Shown: positions 25,641 through 36,375 of the stretch, one piece after another | How the letters are laid out: the number at the start of each line of letters is the position of its first letter | Numbering within the stretch: position 1 is the stretch's first letter | Assembly: GCA_019914995.1 (NCBI GenBank) | Contig: CM034136.1 | Coordinates: 1,813,270-1,877,269, forward strand | DNA length: 64,000 bases | DNA from: Acanthochlamys bracteata | Lineage: Eukaryota > Streptophyta > Magnoliopsida > Pandanales > Velloziaceae | Direction: 5' to 3' | Made by a program: the position numbers and the translations under genes | The notes under the pieces: model-generated | Databases searched by the model: none | Seen by the model: only the letters and a program-made list of their open reading frames with translations | What the model was told of the DNA's origin: nothing

Positions 25641-25960
25641 TTCTACATCATTACTAAATATTCTTCAGATCTGAACAAATACTTTAGAAGACATATGGTA
25701 TCAACGAAGAGAACAATAATTCAGAGAGTAATATTTTGAGTTTATGGAAGTCACATTCAATAAAATATGTAACTTTCTCAAATAGCATATGACATTTCGA
25801 TTATTCTTGTATCAATAGCATCTTCCGAATCGACATTTAACATAAACAGAAGGATAATTGGAGAATTAAGAGCACAACTGACAAATGAAATGGTTGAGGT
25901 GCTAATTTGTTTAAAAGATTCAGAACATAATGTTAAAAAGATATAACGTATAACCAAATT
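25641..25960. repeat. Diverged direct repeat, copy B
   Basis: This is the partner of copy A about 705 bp downstream, with the same order of shared words. The roughly 370 bp between the copies contains no recognisable gene. Following sequence to 26237 is A-rich and not assigned. Confidence 0.5.
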
Positions 25961-26237
25961 CACGTATACAACAATTTTTTTAGGTCTTTGATGCAAAAAC
26001 CACTATCAGAATAGAAGAGCTCTAAAAGCTGCTGGTCAAAAAATACCTAGATCAAAACAACAATCCTACCATCAAAAGGCAAACTTCAAATTAGAATCAT
26101 AAAGAGAGGGCAAGAAAAAACGAGAAGCAAGTTTCAGTCTTAAGTCAAAAATAAACTCTCAACACAAAAGATTCACAAAGTAAACCAAAGAAAAGAACAC
26201 AAATCTGCTACACCAAACAGATTGTAGAAGCACTTAG

Positions 26238-26479
26238 GGTGCGCTTGGTAGTGCGTTCCCCACAAGCTCGTTTCTAACTTTTTATTTTATATTTTTTAAT
26301 AAACTTTTTACAATATTCTATAAAATTTATTTAAAATTTAGAAATCATAGAAAAATTTTATATAGTAAAATCTTATTATTTATTATTTTTATTATTTTAT
26401 AGGTAAAAAAGTAGAGCTTATTTATTGAAATATGATAAAAATATCCTCTAATTTAGAAAAACATTTCCAAACATCCCCT
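26238..26479. repeat. Small MITE-like element, GCGTTTG-ended family
   Basis: The block begins GGGTGCGCTTGGTAG and ends TTCCAAACATCCCC, which are imperfect inverted copies. Its A/T-rich interior resembles the blocks at 2139-2394 and 46456-46698. There is no coding capacity. Confidence 0.5.
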
Positions 26480-26977
26480 CAAACACAAAATCGGTGCCAA
26501 GTTTCAAATTATAAACGCCTAAATTAAAACACAAAATTCCTACAATAAAGTCAAAACTCAAGACACGAAAAACAAATAGAAACACAAACAAAACAAAAAA
26601 CAAGCTTCATACATAAATCAAAACAAACCCATCATCTCTCCTCTATACAAAGATTCAACTAAAAACATCTCAAAGTCATCAAAGAAAAAAAACATCAACA
26701 AATCAAATAAAAGAAAAGAACAAGAATTTGTTAGAGAGAAAGCATGAATAATACCATGAAAGATCCATTTTTTTTCTTTCTAGAGCAGTGCCGTTACTAA
26801 TATATATTTCTCTACAAAGACTTGTGTTGAAGACGAAAGTTGAAATCTTTTTTCTATTGAGGGCAGGAGAACCGACGCAAGCGACCATTTTTTGGCTTTG
26901 GAGCGTAATTGAGTGATTTAAATCGATTTCCCATCAAAAAAAAAACTGCACGGTATGGAAAGCAAAGAACTTTAAGG

Positions 26978-27819
26978 TAGGGGTGGCAATATATGACCCG
27001 ATCTAAAATTTCAATTCGAAATTGATCCATTTTATTCGGATTAGAGTTAAAAATTTTGATCCGTATAAATATATGGATTGAGTTAGGGTTGACCGAATTT
27101 GACTTAATTACTAAATGGGTCAACCTGAGTCAATTCGAAATTGACCCATTAACTTGAATGTCACATCTTGAAGAAAGAATCTTTACTAGTTTAATCTAAT
27201 CGTATAATAAAATTCTAATAACAAAAAAAATCGATAATAGTAGTTTATAATTATATTATATTTATAATTAATCATTTTCATGACTTAGTAAAATAGAGTA
27301 AGATGAGAACTATAATATTATCGAAAATATTAATATATAGGTATTTCTTTGATGAATAATTAAATTTTGTAAACAAATTTCTATCAAAATTTTATGAGAT
27401 AATTATGTTTATAAAATTTTTATTGAAAATATTATTATATATTTATAATTATAAAATTTCAGTTGTCACCACATATTTTAAAAAATTAAAAAAAGATTTT
27501 TTTAGATCATTCTAAGGACGATGAAGATAATAAGGAATGCATATTTTGGCTGACACTCACCATATTTATTTACCAAAAATATCATGCACATTCATTCCAA
27601 CTAATTTTATAATCTCAATTAAGTTTAAATGTGCAGAATTAAAAATTTTAATTATTAAATAGGTCGACCCGAATTTGAATTGATTATTAATAGATTGAGT
27701 TAGTATTGACAATTTTGATCCGTATAAATTTATATGTTAAGTTAAGATTGAATAAATTTGATCTATTTATTAAATAGATGGATCATAAACTGATCCACCA
27801 ATTCAAATTATCAGCCCTA
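26978..27819. mobile_element. hAT-like non-autonomous element, second copy
   Basis: The left end TAGGGGTGGCAATAT and the right end ATTATCAGCCCTA are inverted repeats. They are flanked by CTTTAAGG and CATCAAGG, which match at 6 of 8 positions, as expected for an old 8-bp duplication. The GGGTCGACCCGAATTTGA-type interior is shared with the element at 23625-24196. No open frame is present. Confidence 0.6.
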
Positions 27820-28990
27820 CATCAAGGTTCAAGATCCGTCAAAGACAAAAACTAAAACTAAAAGTTTCTTTCTTTTTCTTCTTCTCCTTTTATTGAACAT
27901 AATAACATAACACGCCCGGGATTGAATGCATTTGAAAATTCTAAACTAAATGCTCTAGAATAATGACATAATTTGCTTCATTTTGTTATTTATTGACCAA
28001 CTATTAAGCTAATAAATAGTAATTTCCGTGTATTTCTAGTGACTGTCTGTTTATAGGTGTTTTTTTGTTGTAAATTATCATAATGTAAACGTATTTCAAA
28101 TTTGATAAAAGTGATATAAAGTTTAATTAGAATTTATATATATCATATTATCATTAAGTTTAATTAGAATAAGGACTTCAAAATAGGAATCCTAGGCCAC
28201 TTAGTTTGAAGTGTACATGATTACATTGCATTCACATTCCAAAAAAGAAAAATCAAAAAACAACAAAAAAAGAAAAAGGATTACCGTTGAACGCATGAAG
28301 AGAATGTGATGTATAGGACTTCTAGCTGGTACGAGGATGACGATGGTAAGGACTCTGTTTACTTTAGAATTTAAACTCATTCTTTTTGGATAAAAAATTT
28401 TACTTCTAATTTACTTTCAGAATAAAATAAATATAAAAATTAAATTTAATTTTTCTCGTCAAAATTATTACTTTCAAATTTTAAATTTTAAATTTAAAAC
28501 AAAACATATTTACTTTCAATTTATTTTTAATAACAATTAAATATCAAAATTAAACTCACAAACTTTATTTTTAAAAAATTTATTTTCAAAAATGTAGTTT
28601 GATAAACACGCCTCAAGAGGAGCTGCTTGTTTGCTTGTTGGTGCTTCAACAAAGTCTCAAACCAAGCCAGTTGTGAACCCAACGGCTAGTGTCAAGTAAC
28701 AATCTCTAATATTTAGTCCACGACATGTAGTAGTTTTCCATAAGAGCTCCTTTGGTTACAGAATAATAAATTTCTAAAAAGTAAGTTTTAGCAATGAGTT
28801 CTTTAAAGCATTATTGGCAGACCCGGACTGGACCGTCCGGGTCGACCTGCTAACTGTCGACTCGGACACCAAACCAGTCCAAATCTGCAAAAAAATGAGA
28901 TACACATTCAACCCGTTATGATCGGATCGATCTGGACGGGTTCCGGATTGACCCGGCGACCCACCCGCGTAGGTCTAATCTAGGCTGATT
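27820..28990. other. Intergenic DNA with small repeat elements
   Basis: The block 28348-28613 starts GGACTCTGTTTACTTTAGAA and ends GTTTGATAAACACGCC, a probable small MITE. Around 28812-28834 the palindrome ACCCGGACTGGACCGTCCGG belongs to a GC-richer repeat running to about 28985. No gene is visible before the UBL5 fragment. Confidence 0.4.
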
Positions 28991-29128
28991 ATTAAAAAAA
29001 ACTTTTCTATGCCTGTTTTGATAAGATCATACCACATTGTTTGCTTTTTCTTCTCTAGATGGTTTTTTCTTTCTCTGGTGATACGTGTGGCGAGTGCACG
29101 CTCAACGAAGTGGAAGATGGAGAAGAAG

Positions 29129-29236
29129 ATGATCGAGGTAGTGTTGAACGATCGATTGGGGAAGAAGGTTCGTGTAAAGTGCAACGAGGACGATTTGATT
29201 GGCGATTTGAAGAAGCTGGTGGCGGCGCAGATGTGA
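29129..29236 (+). pseudogene. Truncated copy of UBL5 (ubiquitin-like protein 5)
   Basis: The frame reads [20 protein letters not shown] and then [14 protein letters not shown], which is the start of the highly conserved UBL5/Hub1 protein, a spliceosome-associated ubiquitin-like modifier of about 73 aa. After codon 36 a TGA stop occurs. The next bases still resemble the UBL5 coding sequence for only a few codons before similarity ends. An in-frame upstream extension begins with ATG GAG AAG AAG. The C-terminal half of the beta-grasp fold is absent, so this copy cannot make a functional product. It is most likely a gene fragment moved by a transposon or a partial retrocopy; a 1.5-kb inverted repeat begins 140 bp downstream. 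Confidence 0.85.
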
Positions 29237-29374
29237 ACGAGAGCAGATAGCAACGGTCTTAACCTAACAAAAAATTAAGTAATATTTGTGAGAGAAACTA
29301 GAGATAATTATTAACAACTAAAAGTTAACCAAAATAAATAACCAACATATATATCATTATTGAAAAGAGCTACA

Positions 29375-30912
29375 AATTATCTCCAGTTTGAAAACTGAGA
29401 AAATGAACTCATCTGTACTACCTTACCAGATATGTATAGTACTCACTATTTCCGTATATACAACAATAGAAATAAAAACAAAGAAATTTCAAAAAGATAT
29501 CAAACTAAATTATGCGAAGGAAAAGGAAAATCAAAGGAAACTCCTATATCTTGATGATTAGTGGAAGCACTCAACCAACTTCGTTTCCAAAAGGAAGGAG
29601 GTTAAGATCAAAACACATAACAACTCTTTAATCAGCTTTGTTTTCTGACAATCGAAACGACTATGTTAAAGGGAAAACTTGAAGGGAATGGGGGGAAGGG
29701 AAATCAATTCCTCTCAAGTTGTGTTTGGTTTCTAAGTTACTATTTGGGGGAGAAGTAGAATGTGAGGTAAAGAAAGAGAAAAAAGTACTTTTTGGGGGAA
29801 GTTGGGTTACGCCACGAATTAGGGTGTATTCGAGGAGGAAATCGAACGCGTTTTGTGTTTTTCCTCGTCTTGCCCTTCATGTATTTGCTGCTCATCTTCT
29901 TCATGCTTGTTTTTTCTCATCTTCTTCACGCTTGTTTTTCGTCGACCGATCTGTCTCCCATACACTGATCCACCTCCTGTCTCTGTCTATTGTAAATCTC
30001 GATTGTGAGGACTTTTTATTCCAACTAATCTAATGCGTTTTGTGTCCTTTGAAATCTCTCGGAGAAAGCCATAGCTTTTTTCAAAATCCAAAAAAGAAAT
30101 TTATTTTCGATAATTTTTTAATCTTTAATTCAAAATTTTTGCTTTCAGAATTATGAATTTTGTGTATTTTGCAAAAAAATTTACGGTATACTAAGTTAAT
30201 TCTCTTTTGTTATTTCTTCTAATTTGTCTGGTGCCGATGTTCTGCTTTGTATTAATTTTGTTAGGTGTGAAGTGGTGGAGTGTGTTTTGGTGAGATCTGG
30301 AGAGTTCGATTTTTGATTTTGATTTAAATCTATTTATTTATTTATTTATTTTGGCTATTGCATTTCTATAGAGATTTTCTTCTGTGTTGAATTTTTTGTA
30401 AGGTGGAATGGTTGAGCACTTGAGTCGTTGAAGGTAATGCAGGTTCATTTGTAACTTTCGTGAATGATTGGTTTGTTGAAAATTTTTAGTTCAATTACAT
30501 TGTGCTTGGTTTGGATTTTGAAGTAGATAAGGCCAGGTCTGAATCGATCGAGTTTTACTAGAATTGGAATTTTTCATTCTATTCTGTTGTTGGGTAAAAC
30601 CGAGTTGCTTCAATTATCATAAAACAAAGCTGATTAAAATAGGGTTGTTATATGTTTTGACCTTAACATTCTTCCTTCTGAAAACGAAGTTGGTTAGAAT
30701 TTTATTGAATGCTTCGCTAATCATCAAGATCTAGGAGATTATTTTTATTTTCTCTTTTCCTTCATGTAATTTAGATTGATATATTTTTCGAAGTTCTTTT
30801 ATTTTTATTTCGTTGTACATACGAGAAAATAGTGAGTACTGTTTATGTCTGGTAAGATAGTACAGAAGAGTTCATTTTCTTAGCTTGCAAACTCGAGATA
30901 TTTTCTTAGCTA
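29375..30912. repeat. Long inverted repeat (arms about 300 bp, spacer about 0.9 kb)
   Basis: The left arm (about 29375-29670) is an inverted copy of the right arm (about 30575-30912). When the left arm is reversed, both arms contain AAAACAAAGCTGATTAAA, GAAACGAAGTTGGTT or AAAACGAAGTTGGTT, CTAATCATCAAGAT and AGTGAGTACT in the same order, at roughly 80% identity. The spacer holds pyrimidine-rich CATCTTCTTCATGCTTGTTT repeats and no recognisable gene. The ORF at 29719-30033 lies in the spacer and has no family signature. The structure could be a fold-back transposon or a diverged inverted duplication able to form hairpin RNA. Confidence 0.75.
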
Positions 30913-32050
30913 ACGGTAAATATTTTTTACTTCTATAATTCTAATGATAAATTTTGATATGTGTATATATTTGAATTGGATATGATCAAACAATTAGAAA
31001 TGATAATGATTTATTGTATACCTATTATCATAAGCACCAAGAAAATTAAAAATTATTTTTTGCAGAAATCTACATAAGTAAGCATTTCTTCAATATTTTA
31101 AAAATAAGTTAAATTTTACATAATTTTATGAGGCCAAAATATTTACAAATAAAATAATAAATATAATTATTATAAAAACTTACATAAATAAGGAAAAGAA
31201 TATTTTTAGTCTTTTTATTCACAATTCTCCTTGCATTATTATTTTAATGCAAACATAATTTATTCTTATACTTTTTTTTTTTACTAATTTATTTAAACAA
31301 TATCAAATCTTTATTCTTTCCTTCCTTCTTCTCATTTCATTCTACATCCTCCTCCTTTTAATTATGCAATCCAAACACACAATAAGTATACCTACACCAA
31401 ACACACCCAAAAATGATGGAGAGTTGTTGATGTGATGGAAGTATGTGATTTTTGAAAAATTGTTAATGTGTGGTCTTTCTTTCGACAAGAGTAAGTAATT
31501 TTGGCATTGCTTTTTTCAGAAATTTATTTTTAAAAATATTTTATAGAATTTATTTTAAAATTTTAAAAAATACAAAAAATTAAATATTATAATATTTTAT
31601 TATTATTTATTTTATTATTTTAAAATAATAAAATAAAACTTCTTTTTAAAATTTTTTTTTATTTCAAATTTTTATAATAAATAGTTCGAAACACCTGGAG
31701 ATACTTGATAGGTTTTAATGCTGCCGTTGTGGTCTTCATTCCATTGCTCTCCCCTTTTTTAATATTCTTATTCATTGTCTTTCCTTCTTCAATCCGCTAT
31801 GCTCTTCTCTATCCTTCTTCTTGTTCTTGTTGTTTTGCTTGTCGTAATTCGTTGTGGTTCTATATAAACCTTCTTCACGGTCTTGGTTTACTAGCTCTTC
31901 TTGCTCTACTTCAGTTTTCTTAATTGTTCATGGCGTTCTTGTATATACCTTCTTAGTTGTGTACCTTCTTCTCTTTTCATATCTTCTTATTGATCATGAT
32001 GTTTCTAGCTTTGTTTTTTTTCTCCTCAATTATTTCAGTTGTGGCGTGTT
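30913..32050. other. Intergenic AT- and T-rich DNA
   Basis: A/T runs at 31490-31690 look like another MITE-like block. The segment 31700-32045 is strongly pyrimidine-rich (TCTTCTTGTTCTTG-type words) and produces low-complexity open frames. No gene is supported. Confidence 0.45.
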
Positions 32051-33583
32051 TACTACTACAAAAAAGATAATTATCGACTGAAAATTACCGATTGAAGTAT
32101 AACTTGGTCGATACTTTATGAATATTACCGACTAATATCAAATAAGTCGGTAAATATTTTGACAAAATCCCGACTGAATAAATATACGGTCGGCAAGTTA
32201 TCGACTGATAGGTTCTTCAGTCGGTAAACCATACCCCAAATCAAGTTGGAACCATCGAGCTCTGCTGTTTCGTTCGCATTTTACCTTCTAAAAAAAAATT
32301 TTCCTTCTTCCTTCTTTACAGCGCTGTTGAAAAAATTTCGTTTGCAGCTGAAAATTTTTTCTTCTTCCTTCAGACCTTCCTCATACCGGATCTACTTCTC
32401 GTCGCCGGCTATTGCATCAGTTTTGTCGTGCAGACTTGTTCGATTACCAAATTAGAGTTTTTCGCCGATCGGACTGCACCGGCGAAACACTATTCTTGGT
32501 AAGATTTCTACTTATTTTGGGTGGTTGTTCTTGGATTTTAGTAGAAAAATATCTTAGATTGCTCCACTTCTCAAGATCTGTATGATTGTTATCTTAGTTT
32601 TATTGAATGATTTGTTGCTGATAGTTTTGAATTTGATGTGTTTGGCGTTAGTTATCGGATAATTGAAGCTTTCGTGCTCCAATTTGGTTTTCATAATGAT
32701 TTTGTCTGGATCGAATTGGATTTTTTGTGACGGTTAGAGAGCTCGTGACTATAATGTGGTTTCTGTCGTTCTCAATTTGTGAGTTGGATTACTTTTTGAA
32801 GGCCGGTGGACGAAGATTTTTGATTTCATCTAATTCTCATTAATCCTGTTGGTGACTTGATAGATCATTGCAATACAATGGCAATCTGCAAAAGAAGTGA
32901 GAGAACATGTTAAATTCCGTCGCCATCTTCTTAAATCCTTTACTTGAGTGCACTGTTTGATTCTTCTTATGTTGTTTGTTTTGATGTTTAAAATCCTTTT
33001 TTAATGGATTAAGATGGGGTTTTGATGTCGTGTTTAGTTGTTGTGAGTATGGTAAGGAATTAGGTGTTCATTTTGGGAAGTTGGTAATGGATGGAAGAGA
33101 AAAGGCAAGCCTTTCCTAGATTTTCTTGTTTTATTCCTTTGATTAGTGCAAAAAAGTTTTGATCTTTGGCTTTTTATAAGGTGCTATGATCAGGACTGTT
33201 TAACAACTCATTGCTATTAGAAAAGTTGTTACTTTTTGATGATTTTGAGGTAGTATGTATAATGTCGTGCTGGAAGAAGGAAAAGCTAGAGCTTTTACTT
33301 TCTTGAGTGGTGTAGATTTCATAAAACATCTCTGTCTGCAGCAACAGCAAGGTTTTCACATTTCCGATATCAGACTTATGAAAACATTACCTCTCCAGCC
33401 GAATTTTTTTAAACCTCAATTGCATGATGTCTGAATAAACTCTGTTCTAGGAACCTCAACTACCCCCCCACCCCCCAAAAAAAAAAAAAATTCAAGTGCA
33501 TGGTGTGTGAATAAACTTTGTTGAATGTGTTTACTTGAATTCATATACTGTTCAGCTGAATGATGGCAGCTGGTATTTCATTC

Positions 33584-34424
33584 CAATTTTTTTTTGTATT
33601 TTAGAAATATTTCTTTAATTAACTTGCTTAGTATATATATGCATTGGATTAACTTTAAAGCTTGCTTTTTTGGGATCTTTGCTCTTTGCTTTTTAACTTA
33701 ACTTATATTAATTCCTTATTCATTAAGTCAATTCACTACTCTCTTTAGCTCGTCCATTGTATGTTTCTTTTCTTTCCAATTTTTTTTTTGTATTTTGGAA
33801 ATATTTCTTTAATTAAATTGCTTACTATATATGCATTGGATTAACTTTAAAGCTTGCTTCCTTGGGATCTTTGCTCTTTGCTTTTTAACTTAACATATTT
33901 TAATCCCTTATGCATTAATTCAATTCATTACTCTCTTTACCTTGTCCATTGCATGTTTCGTTTCTTTCCAATTTTTTTTTGTATTTTGGAAATATTTCTT
34001 TAATTAACTTGCTTACTATATATATGCATTGGATTAACTTTAAAGCTTGCTTCTTTGGAATCTTTGCTCTTTGCATTTTAACTTAACATATATTAATCCC
34101 TTATGCATTAATTCAATTCATTACTCTCTTTACCTTTTCCATTGCATATTTCTTTTCTTTCCAATTTTTTTTTGTATTTTGGAAATATTTCTTTAATTAA
34201 CTTGCTTAGTATATGCATTGGATTAACTTTAAAACTTACTTCTTTGGGATCTTTGCTCTTTGCTTTTTAACTTAACATATATTAATCCCTTATGCATTAA
34301 TTCAATTCATTACTCTCTTTAGCTTGTCCATTGCATGTTTCTTTTCTTTCCAATTTTATTTTTTTTGTATTTTGGAAATATTCTTTAATTAAATTGCTTA
34401 CTATATATATGCATTGGAGGCTTT
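33584..34424. repeat. Tandem repeat, about 190-bp unit, about 4.4 copies
   Basis: Units begin near 33585, 33776, 33968, 34163 and 34350 with CCAATTTTTTTTTGTATTTTGG. They continue through GCATTGGATTAACTTTAAA, GGGATCTTTGCTCTTTGC and CATTACTCTCTTTA-like words. The last copy is partial and stops after ATATATGCATTGGA. Copies differ at only a few positions, so amplification was recent. The array lies within the CACTA-like element and upstream of the KEA exons, probably in a captured intron. Confidence 0.88.
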
Positions 34425-34847
34425 AGTTAGTATGGAATTAAGAAAGTAATGAATCTTATCTTATGTATAAGAATTAGCATTGTTATGGGGTTTCCTTTTG
34501 GATGTTTGAGTGATGACAATACATGATATTCTATAACAAGTTTTTATGCAAAAGAATATATGCACACTTGAATCAAGACAAAAGAAAGAGATATTGAAAA
34601 CGTTGTGACTGAGATTATCCTATATATGCATGGATATTATATATATTCTGACTAGCTAGCAAGTTTAGAAGCATATGGGCATATTGTTCAAGTTTAGAAC
34701 CAAAGACAAACTGTGAACAAAATTTGTTGTTTCATCAGAAGAAGAATGTGTTTGTCTATAGACATATATTCGAGAGCTGCATGCATATGCATTAATTTAT
34801 GATATGACACAATTCATGTCTTGTTGAAACAATTAACAATGAATTAG

Positions 34848-35571
34848 TGTTGGGATGTCAATTGACCCAAAGCTTCTTATTTCAAACTTTCCAGTTATTT
34901 TGGGGACTCTAACTCTCCTGATTACTGGAAAGGGTATACTAGTTGCATTGGTGGGGAGGATCTTTGGAATTTCTAGTATAGCGGCTATAAGAGTTGGTAT
35001 TCTCTTGGCACCTGGTGGTGAATTTGCATTTGTGGCATTCGGAGAAGCTATAAATCAGGTTCACTTAAGCACCTTCTTTGGTCATTATATCTTTACATTT
35101 GAGGTTTTAGTTAAAGCTTTCCATTGGTTGGACATAAAGTCTGTTATCTGTTGAAAGTGTATACTGGTAGTTCTTCTGCTCAGGTTAAAATTTTCTCCAT
35201 ATAAAGTTTCTTAATTAATGATTCAACAGTTGAGTAGAGAAATAGACTTGTATATGCTTGAGATACAATCCATGATTCAGATGAATAATTCCTGGAAGTT
35301 CGTTTTTTCTTATCACATATCCTGATTTTTGCAGGGCATACTTTCTACGCGGATTTCTTCTTTGTTGTTCTTAGTGGTTGGAATTTCTATGGTACTCACG
35401 CCATGGCTTGCAGCTGGAGGTCAGTGGCTTGCTTCTAAGTTTGAGCAGCATGATGTTCGAAATCTGTTACCTGTAGCAAGTGAGGTGAGACTAATATTGG
35501 GTTCTGTTCTCAATGCGTTATACGTACAAACTTTGTTTACCTTTTCTGTTCTTGCAATAGACCGATGACCT
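34848..35571 (+). pseudogene. Captured fragment of a chloroplast K+ efflux antiporter gene (KEA1/KEA2 type)
   Basis: An exon at 34848-35058 encodes VGMSIDPKLLISNFPVILG and continues to ISSIAAIRVGILLAPGGEFA and FVAFGEAINQ. A second exon at 35335-35484 encodes GILSTRISSLLFLVVGISM, then TPWLAAGGQWLASKFEQHDV and NLLPVASE. A third exon starts at 35560 with TDDL and is cut off after 12 bases. These are adjacent pieces of the cation/proton exchanger domain of KEA1/KEA2, plastid envelope K+/H+ antiporters. Splice borders are intact (CAG/GT, GCAG/GG). The regulatory TrkA-N/KTN domain that should follow is absent. A genomic origin is indicated by retained introns. It lies inside the CACTA-like element and cannot encode a working transporter. 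Confidence 0.9.
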
Positions 35572-36375
35572 GTAGCAAGTGAGGTGAGACTATTCGAGGA
35601 ATATCTATTTAAAAAATTATAAATGTATACTAAGAATTTGTGATAATTTGAGAAATACTTATCTAATTTAAAGTTTTCTTTTCATCAGTTATTAAATTTG
35701 TGTGTTGAATGTGTTGTGCTGAATGGATAGTATATATAGTAGGTTTGATATGAAGTTTGGTGAAGGGATATAATTAATTAGAAATAGCAGCAGTGAGCAG
35801 ATCACTAATATTATCGAAACAGTAGTCAATAATTACCGACTACAAAACCAGTCGGAAATTATGAAGTCGAAATTACCGACCAAACAATTAGTCGGTACAT
35901 TCCGAATAACATAGCACTATAATATCGACTACAAAGGCAGTTGGAAAATATATAGCCGAGTTACCGACCGAAGATGTAGTCGATATTTTGCAACTAATCT
36001 AGCACTATCATATCGACTAGCACACAGTCGGTAAATGTCGACTGCAACAGCAGTCGATAAATACCGATTGATAAGGCAGTCGGTAAATACTGACTACCGT
36101 TTCAGTCAATAATTATTGACAATAATATTTAATCGGTAAATCCGACTAAGTGTTCGTCGGTAAATTTACCGACAGCTACAATTATCGGTAATTTGCAACA
36201 CATACATCCGTCAGTAATTTACTGTGCGATGCCAACTAACCACATGAGTTAGTCGGCAAATGGTTTACTGACCTCGATTTGCCGACTGCTTACCGACTGC
36301 GTACGTTTCAGTCGGTATTTAGCTTTGCCGACTGAATTGGATGGTTTGCCGACTGTTTTTATCAGTCGATGAAGC

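Larger units (their letters stand above)
32051..36375 (+). mobile_element. CACTA-like element carrying a captured KEA gene fragment
   Basis: The left end TACTACTACAAAAAAG differs by one base from a typical CACTA terminus (CACTACTACAAAAA). It is followed by clustered short words in both orientations (CCGACTG, GTCGGTA) at 32075-32235. The same CGACTA/GTCGG words recur about 30 times at 35815-36370. Such dense subterminal repeats are the transposase-binding arrays of En/Spm-CACTA elements. Between them lie a tandem repeat array and a K+ antiporter gene fragment with introns. I see no transposase. I could not find the inverted right terminus, so the right limit given is only the end of the repeat cluster, and the element may be truncated. 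Confidence 0.75.

Noticed and set aside
31705-32081. Hydrophobic 72-75-aa frames suggesting membrane proteins
   Set aside because: They are produced by a pyrimidine-rich tract that encodes leucine, phenylalanine and serine in any frame.
33584-34424. CRISPR-like array
   Set aside because: The units are contiguous 190-bp tandem repeats without spacers, and the DNA is plant nuclear.
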